Source of the DNA: Methylobacterium sp. J-077
GTDB taxonomy: Bacteria; Pseudomonadota; Alphaproteobacteria; Rhizobiales; Beijerinckiaceae
Direction: 5' to 3'
Length of the DNA stretch: 64,000 bases
NCBI RefSeq assembly: GCF_022829365.1
Contig: NZ_JAKSYJ010000078.1
Location: 1-64,000 of the forward strand
Shown: piece after piece, positions 9,384-20,403 of the stretch
How the letters are laid out: the number at the start of each line of letters is the position of its first letter
Numbering within the stretch: position 1 is the first letter of the stretch
The notes under the pieces: generated by a model
Seen by the model: only the letters and a program-made list of their open reading frames with translations
What the model was told of the DNA's origin: nothing
Database searches by the model: none
Position numbers and translations under genes: made by a program

Positions 9384-11144
9384 ATGCCCGATACGCAACC
9401 GAGAGATTTGGCGATGCGTGCCGACGACACCAACAAGCCCCTTTCCGAGCGCGCGTCGCAGGACACGATCGCCCTCAGCCGCCGGCAACTGCTCGGAACG
9501 GCGGCGACCGGGCTCGCGGCCGCCGCGCTGCCGAGTTCCCTGGCCTTCGCGGACAGCGCCGACGGCAAGGTCGACGTGCTGCTGATCGGCGGCGGCATCA
9601 TGAGCGCCACCCTCGGCGTCTGGCTGAACCAGCTGGAGCCGACCTGGTCGATCCAGATGGTCGAGCGCCTGGATCAGGTCGCGCTTGAGAGCTCTAACGG
9701 CTGGAACAATGCCGGCACCGGCCACTCAGCGCTGGCCGAGTTGAACTACACCCCCGAGAAGAAGAACGGGCAGATCGAGATCGCCAAGGCGGTGGAGATC
9801 AACGAGGCCTTCCAGGTGACGCGCCAGTTCCTGGCCTCCCTGGTCAAGACCGGGGTGCTGAAGAACCCCCGTTCGTTCATCAACTATACCCCGCATATGA
9901 GCTTCGTCTGGGGCGACGACAACATCACCTACCTGAAGAAGCGCTGGGAGGCCCTGAAGGCCAGCCCGCTGTTTGCCGGTATGAAATATTCGACCGATCC
10001 GGAGCAGCTCAACACGTGGGTGCCCCTCATGATGGAGGGGCGCGACCCGAACCAGAAGATCGCCGCCACCTGGACGCCGCTCGGCACCGACGTCGAATGG
10101 GGCGAGGTCACCCGCCAGTACGTGTCGTATCTGCAGGGCCAGCCGAGCTTCAAGCTGAACCTCTCCACCGAGGTCGAGGGCATTACCAAGAACGCGGATG
10201 GCTCCTGGCGGGTCACCTCCCGCAACCTCAAGGACGGGTCCCGGCGCAGCGTCGACGCCAAGTTCGTGTTCATTGGCGCCGGCGGCGGCGCCCTGCACTT
10301 GCTGCAGAAATCCGGCATCCCGGAGGGCGAGGATTACGCCGGCTTCCCGGTCGGCGGCTCGTTCCTGATCAACGAGAACCCGGACGTGGCGACGTTGCAC
10401 CTCGCCAAGGCCTACGGGAAGGCATCGGTGGGCTCCCCGCCGATGTCGGTGCCGCACCTGGATACGCGGGTGCTCGGCGGCAAGCGCGTCATCCTGTTCG
10501 GCCCGTTCGCGACCTTTTCGACCAAGTTCCTGAAGGAGGGCTCGTATCTCGATCTCCTCAGCTCGACCACGACCAGCAACATCTGGCCGATGGTCCGGGT
10601 CGGTGTCGACGAGTTCCCCCTGGTCGAGTACCTGGCCGGCCAGCTGATGCTGTCGGACGATGACCGGATCGCGGCCCTGCGTCAGTATTTCCCGAAGGCC
10701 AAGAAGGAGGAGTGGCGCCTCTGGCAGGCGGGTCAGCGCGTGCAGATCATCAAGCGCGACAAGGACAAGGGCGGCGTGCTGAAGCTCGGCACCGAGATCG
10801 TCAACGCCAAGGATGGCAGCATCGCCGCCCTGCTGGGAGCTTCCCCGGGCGCCTCGACGGCGGCGCCGATCATGCTGCAGGTGCTGGAGAAGGTGTTCGC
10901 CAAGAACGTCGCCACGCCCGAGTGGCAGGCGAAGATCCGGCAGATGGTCCCGAGCTACGGCACCAAGCTCAACGACGATCCCGACCGGGTCGCCCAGGAA
11001 TGGGCCTATACCAGCGAGCAGCTGCAGCTGCCGGCGCCCCCGCAGATCGACAAGGCGGCGCTCAAGGCGGTGCCGGCCAGCAGTACCGTGCTGAACAGCA
11101 GCAACACCCCGGTCCCGGCGCCGGTCCACGATCTGGCCCCCTGA
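9384..11144 (+). CDS. mqo: Malate:quinone oxidoreductase with Tat-like leader
   Basis: An FAD-dependent enzyme that oxidises malate to oxaloacetate and passes electrons to the quinone pool. After an N-terminal leader the FAD-binding motif [14 protein letters not shown] appears, then [13 protein letters not shown] and [20 protein letters not shown], all hallmarks of Mqo. Length (586 residues, against about 490-550 for many Mqo) is explained by the leader [20 protein letters not shown] plus alanine-rich residues ending SLAFA, a twin-arginine-like signal. An internal ATG at 9414, preceded by GAGAGA, is an equally good start and keeps the leader. Export, if real, would place the enzyme on the periplasmic face; that is inference. 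Confidence 0.92.
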   Translation: MPDTQPRDLAMRADDTNKPLSERASQDTIALSRRQLLGTAATGLAAAALPSSLAFADSADGKVDVLLIGGGIMSATLGVWLNQLEPTWSIQMVERLDQVALESSNGWNNAGTGHSALAELNYTPEKKNGQIEIAKAVEINEAFQVTRQFLASLVKTGVLKNPRSFINYTPHMSFVWGDDNITYLKKRWEALKASPLFAGMKYSTDPEQLNTWVPLMMEGRDPNQKIAATWTPLGTDVEWGEVTRQYVSYLQGQPSFKLNLSTEVEGITKNADGSWRVTSRNLKDGSRRSVDAKFVFIGAGGGALHLLQKSGIPEGEDYAGFPVGGSFLINENPDVATLHLAKAYGKASVGSPPMSVPHLDTRVLGGKRVILFGPFATFSTKFLKEGSYLDLLSSTTTSNIWPMVRVGVDEFPLVEYLAGQLMLSDDDRIAALRQYFPKAKKEEWRLWQAGQRVQIIKRDKDKGGVLKLGTEIVNAKDGSIAALLGASPGASTAAPIMLQVLEKVFAKNVATPEWQAKIRQMVPSYGTKLNDDPDRVAQEWAYTSEQLQLPAPPQIDKAALKAVPASSTVLNSSNTPVPAPVHDLAP

Positions 11145-11152
11145 GTCCGATC

Positions 11153-11190
11153 GGTCCCGGGTCTCGCGCGCTTGCGAGAAGCTCGGGACC
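11153..11190. terminator. Hairpin after mqo
   Basis: GGTCCCG (11153-11159) pairs with CGGGACC (11184-11190), and within it TCTCGC (11162-11167) pairs with GCGAGA (11174-11179). It begins 8 bases after the mqo stop. There is no T tract, so it may be a structured 3' end rather than a classic intrinsic terminator. Confidence 0.45.
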
Positions 11191-11195
11191 GACCC

Positions 11196-11300
11196 GAGCG
11201 CGCGCGCCGCCGAAGTGGATACCGATTCGGCTTAAGCGCGCGCGTCAAATCAAGGGCGTAGACCCGTTTCCGATCGCACCGCGATCGGGACCAGGTCTAG
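11196..11300. repeat. Dispersed palindromic element, diverged copy 2
   Basis: CGCCGCCGAAGTGGATACCG at 11205-11224, followed by ATTCGGCTTAAGCGCGCGCG and TCAAATCAAGGGCGTAGACC, parallels the element at 63930-64000 base for base with scattered changes. It also has the internal hairpin CCGATCGC-acc-GCGATCGG (11270-11288) in the same relative place as the hairpin in copy 1, and ends near GTCTAG. It lies between mqo and a small minus-strand gene. Confidence 0.6.
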
Positions 11301-11554
11301 CGGGCCGCGCTGCTCGCGAGGTGGAGCCAGCCGAAATCCACCGGATAACCGAGGCCATGGAGCATCTTGACTCGCTTCCACGAGGCCGAGCGGGCCGACG
11401 CCTCGTCCTGTCCGGCCTCGATCTCCGCGGCTTCCATGTCCTGAAGCTCGCGGGTCAGTTCTTCGCGCAGGCCCGTCGCCCTCATGGCGCCGAGCGCCGC
11501 CGTGAACGCCTGTTCGGTGACCCGCACCTGATCGCAGATTTGACGCACGCTCAT
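11297..11554 (-). CDS. Small hypothetical protein
   Basis: An 85-residue, mostly helical, acidic protein starting MSVRQICDQVRVTEQAFTAA. The middle is rich in Glu and Ala (QDMEAAEIEAGQDEASA) and the end is GLGYPVDFGWLHLASSAAR. No family was recognised. There is no signal peptide or membrane segment. The composition looks like a real soluble protein rather than a reverse-frame artefact, but it has no operon partner to support it. Confidence 0.45.
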   Translation of the reverse strand: MSVRQICDQVRVTEQAFTAALGAMRATGLREELTRELQDMEAAEIEAGQDEASARSASWKRVKMLHGLGYPVDFGWLHLASSAAR

Positions 11555-11688
11555 CAGTCCTGAGCCCTCTCACGCTACAGTTGGACTGCTGTTTGGCAGT
11601 CACCGAACGCTAGCATTCGCCTCCGCAACGGTAGACCTACGCCTTTGGTGTAGACAAGTTTAGTGTCAGACGTGGTCAAGTTCGTTCT

Positions 11689-11901
11689 CTACCGCTGCGG
11701 GAGAGAGCCGAGGCGGCGTGCCACGCGGGACGGGCGGCGCCAGCGCCGCTTACGTCCGAAGGTCCGGCGCGGGTCGAGGATGCCGGCGGCGAGATCATCC
11801 TTCTGGACGATCCGGGGCTGCACGGCGGCTCCGATCGCCACCAGTGCGGCCGATCCGATCAGCGCGACGATCGCGGCGCCCCAGAAAAGACTCTCGAACA
11901 T
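11689..11901 (-). CDS. Small single-span membrane protein
   Basis: A 70-residue protein with one hydrophobic segment near its N-terminus (FWGAAIVALIGSAALVAIGA) and a basic C-terminal tail rich in Arg. The ATG at 11901 is preceded by GGAAGGA at about 7 bases, a strong ribosome binding site, which is the main support for the gene. Function unknown; the topology suggests an inner-membrane anchor with a cytoplasmic basic tail. Confidence 0.5.
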   Translation of the reverse strand: MFESLFWGAAIVALIGSAALVAIGAAVQPRIVQKDDLAAGILDPRRTFGRKRRWRRPSRVARRLGSLPQR

Positions 11902-12317
11902 CTGGTCCTTCCGGTCGGCTCTTCCTCATATAGGCCTGAAGTCTGATTCAAATTGCGGCAAAATCTGGACTTAGCAGAACATTTTGCACACTCATCAATA
12001 TCCACCGGGACCGCCGGAGCGAAAGCGGCGGCGGCACGGACTGTTCGACCAGTCTTCCCATCCTCGATCCGGATCATGGCACGAAGCTCGATCAGATGGA
12101 GGAGGCGGCCGTCGCGCTGGGAGGGCGGCTTTGCATCACCTTCAAGGAAGCCTGAGCTCAGGGAACGCAGCCGAGGCCGCCCAATCTCATTGGGGGTGGC
12201 CCTGTGCGGCCACGTTCCGGTACAAGCGACACTCGGCCCCGCGTTGCGCGGGGCGGCCTGGACCTTGCGCGGCATGCCCGCGCTCAACGGCCGGGCGTTA
12301 TAGCGAGAGACACGTCC
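11902..12317. other. Intergenic region upstream of glmS
   Basis: About 415 bases lying between divergent genes. A short AT-richer patch near 11925-11995 may hold promoters for both. No riboswitch or glmS ribozyme-like structure was recognised. The open frames that cross it look like composition artefacts. Confidence 0.4.
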
Positions 12318-14144
<1,827 letters not shown>

Positions 14145-14275
14145 CCGAACGCACGAGGGTTGCGACGACGTAGAGAGCAAAAGTAGTCCGTCCAGAAATG
14201 AGGGTGTGTCGTCATGCGGAGGTTCCCGCAGGCGGGGGATTTTGATTCAAGGGGTCAACGATTTTGCGTTGACCG

Positions 14276-14660
14276 ATGCGCGGCGATGCCTTTCGAGACG
14301 ATCAATCGGATCGGATCCGGGACCTGTTGCCGGGCCGCCGCGGCATGGTCGGGTTGACGGCCAAGGACAACCGCCTGTGCGTCGAGCCGCTGGTGTACCC
14401 CTGCGGTGCCGGCACCGCTTGGCGCGACCTGCCCGAGGGCTTCGGCGCGGGAACCAAGGCGTCGCGCCGCTTCAGCTGCTGAGCGCTTGCGGGCGTCTTC
14501 AGGCGGGTGTTCCGGTATCTGTGTGCAGACGCCGGCAACGAGGCCCGATGATCGGCTCGACCGTCAGCACAGCGTCGGCGCCCATAAAATCTGGGGCGGA
14601 CCAAGCCATCGGCCGGTCCCGCGGCGGCTTGAGCACCAAGATCCAGGCTCCGTCGAGCGG
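14276..14660 (+). pseudogene. IS5-family transposase relic
   Basis: From 14276 the reading frame gives DDQSDRIRDLLPGR, VGLTAKDNRLCVEPLVY and GTAWRDLPEGFG, the N-terminal part of an IS5-group transposase. After a stop at about 14480 the homology continues in other frames with RVFRYLCADAGNEA and then MIGSTVSTASAP, DQAIGRSRGGLSTKIQA, where a DSTIVRAHQHSAG-like and RSRGGLSTKIH-like block is expected. The C-terminal third is missing. It is a broken relic with at least two frameshifts; no terminal repeats or target duplication were identified. Confidence 0.75.
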
Positions 14661-15336
14661 ATGGCTGCCCCGGACATCGCCTCACCAAGCAACTCGACGA
14701 TACCGGGAGATGATCCAGTCGGCTTGGCTAACCGAGATGGCGTTCGCGCGCGACCGTGGTCCTGCAAACCAGCAGCCTTAAGGCCGCCGTGCTGGCCGGC
14801 GGGGACCGGCGGAGGATTGGCATGCCGCGCGCGCTTTCGGGCGGACGAAGAAGCCAGATTGACCAGATTGTCGATCCCGACCGATCCGCGTTGTGCCGAC
14901 ATCCTCCTCCTGGTCCACGAGGATATCTGCGACACCCCGCGTATCCGGGCGGTGCCGACCCACGTCATCGAAAGCATCCACGCGGTGGCTCCCAAGCTTC
15001 AGCCCACGGATACCGGCAAGCCGAACATCCAGGCCATCATTGGCTGACCGGGCACGCGCCGCCGGCATCGGTCATGGCGCGTCATGGCTACTGTCGAAAG
15101 AGCGGCAGTGCGGGCGAGGATTGTGGGAACTGGGTTAAATTTTCCGACCGCAGGAGAGAAGAATTTCAATCTGAAGGCAGTCCGAGGGGATAGATTGCAA
15201 TGCGGTGGCCTGAGCCCGTATTTAAGTGGACAAACCCCATATTTGCATGGCCCATCTATTGGGTCGAGCCACCCGCTTGCCTCCGAGCAGATCCGGCAAC
15301 CGTTCGCTGAAGAGTTCGCGAAGCAGGCGAGCCACC
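14661..15336. other. Region without a convincing gene
   Basis: A 680-base stretch between two broken genes. One frame at about 14800-15046 contains DILLLVHEDICDTPRIRAVP and VIESIHAVAPKLQPTDTGK, which looks like a possible protein fragment but matches nothing I recognise and lacks a credible start. The rest shows nothing clear. It is probably debris from insertions and deletions. Confidence 0.4.
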
Positions 15337-15650
15337 ATGTTCAGCGACGAGAGACTGGTCCGGGACGTGCTCGCGGAACTCGCCTGGGACCCGAGCATCG
15401 CGGCGACGAAGCTCGGGGTGACCGCGAAGGATGGCATCGTCACGTTGGCCGGGCCTGTCGACGGCTTCGCGCAGAAGCAGGCCGCCTGACGGGTAAACGG
15501 GATCAAAGCCCTCGCCGAGGAGATTGCGGTGGACCTGCCCTTCGAGCATCGCCGCGGACATCGCTACAGCCGTTATCAACCGGTGGGCTGGGACGCCGCG
15601 ATCCTCCCGGTCACGGCGCAGGTGCAGGATGGCGGGTCTTGGCCATCCCG
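15337..15650 (+). pseudogene. BON-domain protein, interrupted by a stop
   Basis: From the ATG at 15337 the product begins MFSDERLVRDVLAELAWDPS and continues TKLGVTAKDGIVTLAGPVDG, a typical BON (OsmY-like) domain, a periplasmic or surface lipid-binding fold. An in-frame TGA at 15487-15489 stops it after 50 residues, yet the same frame goes on with RVNGIKALAEEIAVDLPFEH and GWDAAILPVTAQVQDG, the expected end of one BON domain and the start of a second. So this is a multi-BON gene broken by a nonsense change and then by loss of the 3' part. Confidence 0.7.
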
Positions 15651-15736
15651 AGCATCGCACGGACGCGCCTCTCCGCGCCGGGGACTGACCGGCTCAGGCG
15701 GGGTCTGCAGGGAAGTCTACGGTCGGCGCCCAGCAC

Positions 15737-15946
15737 TCATCGCAGTGTTGGTGACTCGCCGGCCTTCAGATGACGGTCCTCGCCCTCGGGACCGCCGAGG
15801 GAGACATGCGAATTCAGGCGTCCGAGGTGTTCGAAGACGTGCTCGAAAGCGCGGGTGACCGCCTCGTCGAAGGAGCCGTCGCGCTGACCCTGTGAAGCTT
15901 TCAGGGCGCGGAGGAGGTCCTGGTGTTTCTCGTGGTCGCTCGACAT
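15737..15946 (-). CDS. Small hypothetical protein
   Basis: A 69-residue soluble protein beginning MSSDHEKHQDLLRALKASQG and containing SFDEAVTRAFEHVFEHLGRL. It is rich in His, Glu and Asp and probably helical. No family recognised. The ATG at 15946 is preceded by GGGAGGA about 6 bases upstream, a strong ribosome binding site that supports the gene and this start over the ATG 39 bases further out. Confidence 0.6.
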   Translation of the reverse strand: MSSDHEKHQDLLRALKASQGQRDGSFDEAVTRAFEHVFEHLGRLNSHVSLGGPEGEDRHLKAGESPTLR

Positions 15947-16024
15947 ATCATTCCTCCCACTGATCCTAGCGTCACGAGGGGCCAAGTACTGGTGTCGGCA
16001 TCGGTTCCTGCCAAAGACCCGTGG

Positions 16025-17600
16025 CTAACGGTTTGCTGTTGCCGCGACCGTGTTCTTGGCGATCCAGACCGCGAGCGGAATTTCCGTGAGGGGGCGATCA
16101 CCGAGGAGCTCGCGGGCGACCAGGGCGAAGGCGATGCATTCCTCGCCTTTGACTTCGTCTTCGGCTGCCTTGGCGGTCCAGGCGAGAAGCTCGGCCCAGC
16201 GCACCCGCTGCGCGGGAATGATGTCCCTCAGGACAGCCTCCTCGCGCTGCTTTTTGGTTCCAAGCGTGGCGTCGCCCGGCTCGAACCACGATTGAAGGAA
16301 CGCGTATTCCTTCGGTCATAGCTTCGAAGCGGCAAGCGCGGCCGCGACGGCCTTCTCCGACTGCCGTTCGGCTGGGACATCGGCGAGCAGTGCTGCGATG
16401 AGCGTTTCCGTGCTCACCCGATCAGGCCGAATCTGAACGGGACTCACCGCCTCGAGGAACTGCACCAGGCCGAAGGGCGGTGGGGCCTGTCGGTCCAGAT
16501 TGTCCGCGAGCCGGTGTGCGACGATGGCCTGCACGATCTCGGGCGAGGCATCGAAGCCATCGATGTAATATTCGATCTCGCCCAACAGTTGGTCGATCGC
16601 GCGCCTGCTGAGATCCTCGCGGATCCAGGCATCCCGCACACCAAAGCCTTGCTTGACGAGGAGCGAGGCCAAAGCCAGTTTGCGCCCGCGCTTGAGCGTC
16701 ACGAAGACGCTCTGCGCGCCGGCTCCGTCGCATCCCGAGGCGATGACCGAAGCGATTTGCACCGCCGGTTTCTTCGCTGGTTACAGCCGCGTTGCCGACA
16801 GGCACGGAGGCGGCATCCAGGATCGCTTGCACGCCTTCTTCGAGCCACGGCCGCATCAGCACGATGCGCTCGACGCTCATGGCCGAAACGGCCGCCTGTT
16901 TGGCGGCAGCCGAAAGGCCTTGCGCCACCTGCCTGGCGATGGCGGGATTGGGGTGGAGCAACCAGCCGAGCGCGGCCTCGCGCATCGACGGGACATCCGA
17001 TGTCCCCAACGCGCTGACGATCACGAGACGCTGGTCCTCCGGAAAGGCGGCGATCTGCTCGGACAACTGCCCATGGACCAGGAAAGGGTCATGGTCGAGA
17101 GCCTCTGCCAAGGATGCAAGGTGCGCGGCGATGTCTTCGGGACTCAGCGCCTGCGCGGCTGCCTGCTCGGACAGGTCGACGGTGAGCGCGCGCAATTCAT
17201 CACCGAGATCGAGCTTGGCAGCCGCGAATTGCTGGGCGAGCAGCAACATCACCTCGGGCGGCAAACGGCCAGCCTCGGCGGCCCGGATGAGCGTCCGCCG
17301 GATCTCCGCCACGAGACCGACCGCGTGATCGCCGCCACCGCTTTCAAGCGCCATACGGGCTTCTTCGAGAGCCTGCCCGACCATGAAGAGAAGCACCTGG
17401 CACAGGGCTTCGTCGGGCCGCTTCTTGCCGACCTCGGCAATCAGGATGTCGAGGACGACAACGACGGCGTCCGGCTTCTCGGACAAGGCGAGGCCGACGG
17501 TCTGCAATTCGGCCGTCATCTGTCCCCGCCGAAGATCGCCGGCGACGCGCTTGGCAAGCTGGAGAAGCTTGGCCCGGGGGGAGTTCGCCGCGGCGGGCAT
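16025..17600 (-). pseudogene. Helical-repeat protein of unknown function, frameshifted and interrupted
   Basis: The first frame starts MPAAANSPRAKLLQLAKRVA at 17600 and gives an alpha-helical, Ala/Leu-rich protein with HEAT-like segments (REAALGWLLHPNPAIARQVA). Near 16765 the coding sense moves to the next frame, which continues QSVFVTLKRGRKLALASLLV and RRAIDQLLGEIEYYIDGFDA. That frame hits a TGA at 16316-16318 but then goes on with PKEYAFLQSWFEPGDATLG and ends at 16025 (IAKNTVAATANR). The intact gene would have made about 525 residues. One frameshift plus one nonsense codon argue for decay. The family was not recognised. Confidence 0.7.
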
Positions 17601-17709
17601 CGCGGATTCGTGGATGTCGCGTTGCCAATTGATCCGACGATTTAGAGATCAGATCAATCCGCCGTGCCCTCGTGCCAGCAGCCTGAGACGATCGGGCTCC
17701 CGTCAGCCC

Positions 17710-19047
17710 TTATCCGCCGGATGCCTTCCGCTCCGGCTCCGGCTTCGACAGGCCGAGATGGTCCCGCAGGGTCGCGCCTTCGTAGTCTGTCCGGAACAGG
17801 CCGCGCTCCTGCAGCAGCGGCACGACCTCCCGCACGAAGTCGCTGAGTCCTTCGGGGAAGAACGGCGGCATCACGTTGAAGCCATCCGCGGCGCCGCCTT
17901 CGAACCAGGCCTGCATCCGGTCGGCGATGTCGGTCGCGGTGCCGACGATCATGTGGTGGCCGCGTCCGGCCGCCACGCGCAGGGCGAGCTGGCGGATGGT
18001 GAGGCTCTCACGGCGGGCCAGCTCGGTGAGGAGTTCGGCCCGGCTGCGCAACTGATCCGAGATCGGCAGGTCCGGGAGCGGGCCGTCGGGGTCGTAACCC
18101 GACAGCGTATGGCCGAGACGTTCCTCCAGCAGCGGCATGGCGCTGGCGATGTCGGTCCACTGGTCCAGCTCGATCAGCTTGGCGCTCGCCTCCTCCAGCG
18201 TCCGGCCGATGACCGGCAGGATGCCCGGCATGACCGCGACGGTCGCGGGATCGCGGCCGAAGCCGGAAACGCGCTGCCGGAGGCTGGCGTAGAATTTCTG
18301 CGCTTCCTCGATGGTCTGCTGGGCGGTGAACACCACGTCGGCCCGGCGCGCCGCCAGATCCTGGCCCGGTCCGGACGAGCCCGCCTGGATCAGGATCGGA
18401 TGCCCCTGGGGCGAGCGCGGAATGTTGAGCGGGCCCTTCGCGCGGAAATAGCGGCCGGCATGGTCGAGCACGCGCACCTTCGCGGGATCGGCGTAGATGC
18501 CGCGCGCCTTGTCTTTCACGAAGGCGTCGTCATCCCAGCTGTCCCAGAGGCCGCAGACCACATCGACGAATTCCTCGGCGACTGCGTAGCGCTCGTCATG
18601 CGCCGGATGCTCTTTCGAAAAGTTGCTGGCGGTGCGCGCGTAGGAGGTGGTGACGACGTTCCAGGCCGCCCGTCCGCCGCTCAAATGGTCGAGCGACGCG
18701 AAGGCGCGGGCGGTGTGGTAGGGCTCGCCATAGGTGGTCGAGGAGGTCGCCGCGAGACCGATGCGGCGCGTCACCATGGCCAGCGCGCTCAGCAGCGTCA
18801 GCGGCTCGAAGCGCGCGATCATCGAGGGGTGGGCGTCGACCGCGCTCGTGAGCCCGTCCGCCAGGAACACCATGTCGAACTTGGCCTCTTCCGCCAGCTG
18901 CGTCACCCGGCGCAGAAGGTCGAAATTCTCGCTGCCGGCCTCGGCGCGCGGGTGGCGCCAGCCCGAGACGTGATGGCCGGCTCCCTGCAAGAACAGGCCG
19001 AGATGCATCTGTCGCGGGGGCATCGTCATGGTCGGGCTCACGGGCAT
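17710..19047 (-). CDS. FMN-dependent monooxygenase, NtaA/SnaA/DszA family
   Basis: A 445-residue LLM-class flavin monooxygenase that uses FMNH2 and O2 to attack C-S or C-N compounds. It begins MHLGLFLQGAGHHVSGWRHP and shows the family blocks FDMVFLADGLTSAVDAHPSM, RFEPLTLLSALAMVT, GRAAWNVVTTSYARTASNF and VLIQAGSSGPGQDLAA-type residues (HPILIQAGSSGPGQDL). It is the last gene of the minus-strand operon that starts at 23596, 21 bases after the MmgE/PrpD gene. The gene set matches Bacillus YxeK context, so N-acyl S-alkylcysteine is a candidate substrate; that is inference. A flavin reductase is not encoded nearby. Confidence 0.85.
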   Translation of the reverse strand: MPVSPTMTMPPRQMHLGLFLQGAGHHVSGWRHPRAEAGSENFDLLRRVTQLAEEAKFDMVFLADGLTSAVDAHPSMIARFEPLTLLSALAMVTRRIGLAATSSTTYGEPYHTARAFASLDHLSGGRAAWNVVTTSYARTASNFSKEHPAHDERYAVAEEFVDVVCGLWDSWDDDAFVKDKARGIYADPAKVRVLDHAGRYFRAKGPLNIPRSPQGHPILIQAGSSGPGQDLAARRADVVFTAQQTIEEAQKFYASLRQRVSGFGRDPATVAVMPGILPVIGRTLEEASAKLIELDQWTDIASAMPLLEERLGHTLSGYDPDGPLPDLPISDQLRSRAELLTELARRESLTIRQLALRVAAGRGHHMIVGTATDIADRMQAWFEGGAADGFNVMPPFFPEGLSDFVREVVPLLQERGLFRTDYEGATLRDHLGLSKPEPERKASGG

Positions 19048-19068
19048 GGGTCGAGGCGGACGGGGCGG

Positions 19069-20403
19069 TTATGGTCGCAGCGGCTGCGCGAGGCGGTCGA
19101 GGAGACGGGCGAGATCCGTTGCGTCGTGCATGGTGCGCACGCGGTCGGGCACCGGACGCAATGCTTCCAAATCGGCAGTCGCGTCCCGGAACTTGTCGTC
19201 GGCGTCGGCGAGCCCCGGAAGGCCGTCGATGCGCCGGTGGCTGGTGCGGCCCTGCGCGTCCGTGATCTCCACCACGACGAAGCGCGTGCTCGGATCGGAA
19301 GAGAGGCGGCGGGCGGCCTGATCGTGCCGGCGCTCGACCCGCGCCGCGAGGGCGGCGAGATCGGCGCGGACCGGCCGCGCGTCGAAATGGTCGATGCTTA
19401 CCGCACCATCCACCAGGGCCGCGGCCAGGATGTATTCCGGGCTGAACCGGGCCTCGATGCCGGTGCGCGGCGTCCGGACCACCAGGGCCGCGTCACCTCC
19501 TGGCGGGAAGGTGATCGTCGCTCGCGCCGCGTCGCGGATGCCCTCGCGGTGAAAGGCGAGACCGGCGACCGCAACGGGATGGGCCGCCGTGCAGCACGGG
19601 AACGCCTTCAGCGTCAGGCCGGGGCGGATGATCTGCCAGGGCGCACCCCAGCCTTCGCGGACGCGCTCGGGCGTTTCCTCGCCGAAGCCATAGGCCTGCA
19701 GGAATCCGATCGCGCCGTCGAGGCAATCGTCGGCGCCGGACAGGCCGTTTCCGGCCAAGAGCGCCGCCGTCAGGCCGTTGCGGGCGGCGAGCCCGGCATG
19801 GAGCGGCTTCGCGTCGGACCCGAATTGCAGCCGTAAGCCCGCCGCCTGCGTCGCCCCGAAGCCGAGAGCGATCGCGGTCGTCTCGGCGGTGAAGCCGCGC
19901 AGATGCGCGATTGCCGCCGTGGCCCCCAGGGGGCCGAGGGTGGCCGTGGCGTGGAAGCCGCGCTCGTAATGGGCGGGGCCGATCGCGCGCCCGAGATGCG
20001 CCATCGTCTCCAAGCCGACCAAGTAGGCGGCCAGGAACGCATCTGCGGAGGGCAGCGCTTCCGGGTCGAGAGCGGCCAGCAAGGCCGGCACGATCACCGT
20101 GGTCGGGTGGCCGCGCACGCTCGCATGCACGTCGTCGTAATCGAGCACGTGGCCCGCATGGCCGTTGAGGAGTGCGGCGAGGAACGGGTCTGCCGACCTG
20201 TCGGAGCCGATGACGACGGCAGGGCCGGGCGTATCGCCGAATGTCGTTCGCAGGATCGCGATCGATGGGTCGGTGCTTCCCGCCAGCGCGCAGGCCAGGA
20301 AGTCCACGAGGGCGACGCGCGCCGCCGTCATCGCAGCGGGATCCGTGTCCGGGCGGGAAGCGACGATCGCTTCGGCGAGGGCGGCAGTGCGTGGGTTCGC
20401 CAT
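19069..20403 (-). CDS. MmgE/PrpD-family protein
   Basis: A 444-residue member of the MmgE/PrpD family (2-methylcitrate dehydratase and cis-aconitate decarboxylase fold). Features include VALVDFLACALAGSTD, the active-site region LNGHAGHVLDYDDVHASVRG and HPTTVIVPALLAAL, and KAFPCCTAAHPVAVAG. Its ATG overlaps the stop of the ABC ATPase by one base (ATGA), and GGGAGGGG lies 7 bases upstream, so it is translationally coupled to the transporter. Its place between an amino-acid-type importer and a DszA-type monooxygenase parallels YxeQ in Bacillus. The reaction is not known from sequence. Confidence 0.87.
   Translation of the reverse strand: MANPRTAALAEAIVASRPDTDPAAMTAARVALVDFLACALAGSTDPSIAILRTTFGDTPGPAVVIGSDRSADPFLAALLNGHAGHVLDYDDVHASVRGHPTTVIVPALLAALDPEALPSADAFLAAYLVGLETMAHLGRAIGPAHYERGFHATATLGPLGATAAIAHLRGFTAETTAIALGFGATQAAGLRLQFGSDAKPLHAGLAARNGLTAALLAGNGLSGADDCLDGAIGFLQAYGFGEETPERVREGWGAPWQIIRPGLTLKAFPCCTAAHPVAVAGLAFHREGIRDAARATITFPPGGDAALVVRTPRTGIEARFSPEYILAAALVDGAVSIDHFDARPVRADLAALAARVERRHDQAARRLSSDPSTRFVVVEITDAQGRTSHRRIDGLPGLADADDKFRDATADLEALRPVPDRVRTMHDATDLARLLDRLAQPLRP

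Noticed and set aside
14276..14790. An intact IS5-type insertion sequence
   Set aside because: The transposase has stops and frame changes, lacks its C-terminal part, and no terminal inverted repeats were identified.
14800..15046. A possible gene with VHEDICDTPRIRAVPTHVIE
   Set aside because: It has no credible start or ribosome site, matches no family I know, and lies in a zone of broken genes.
17383..19836. A very long open frame on the plus strand (over 800 codons) opposite the monooxygenase and MmgE/PrpD genes
   Set aside because: Its translation is Arg/Gly/Ala-rich without domains, while the minus strand encodes two clear protein families. In high-GC DNA the antisense frame is often open.
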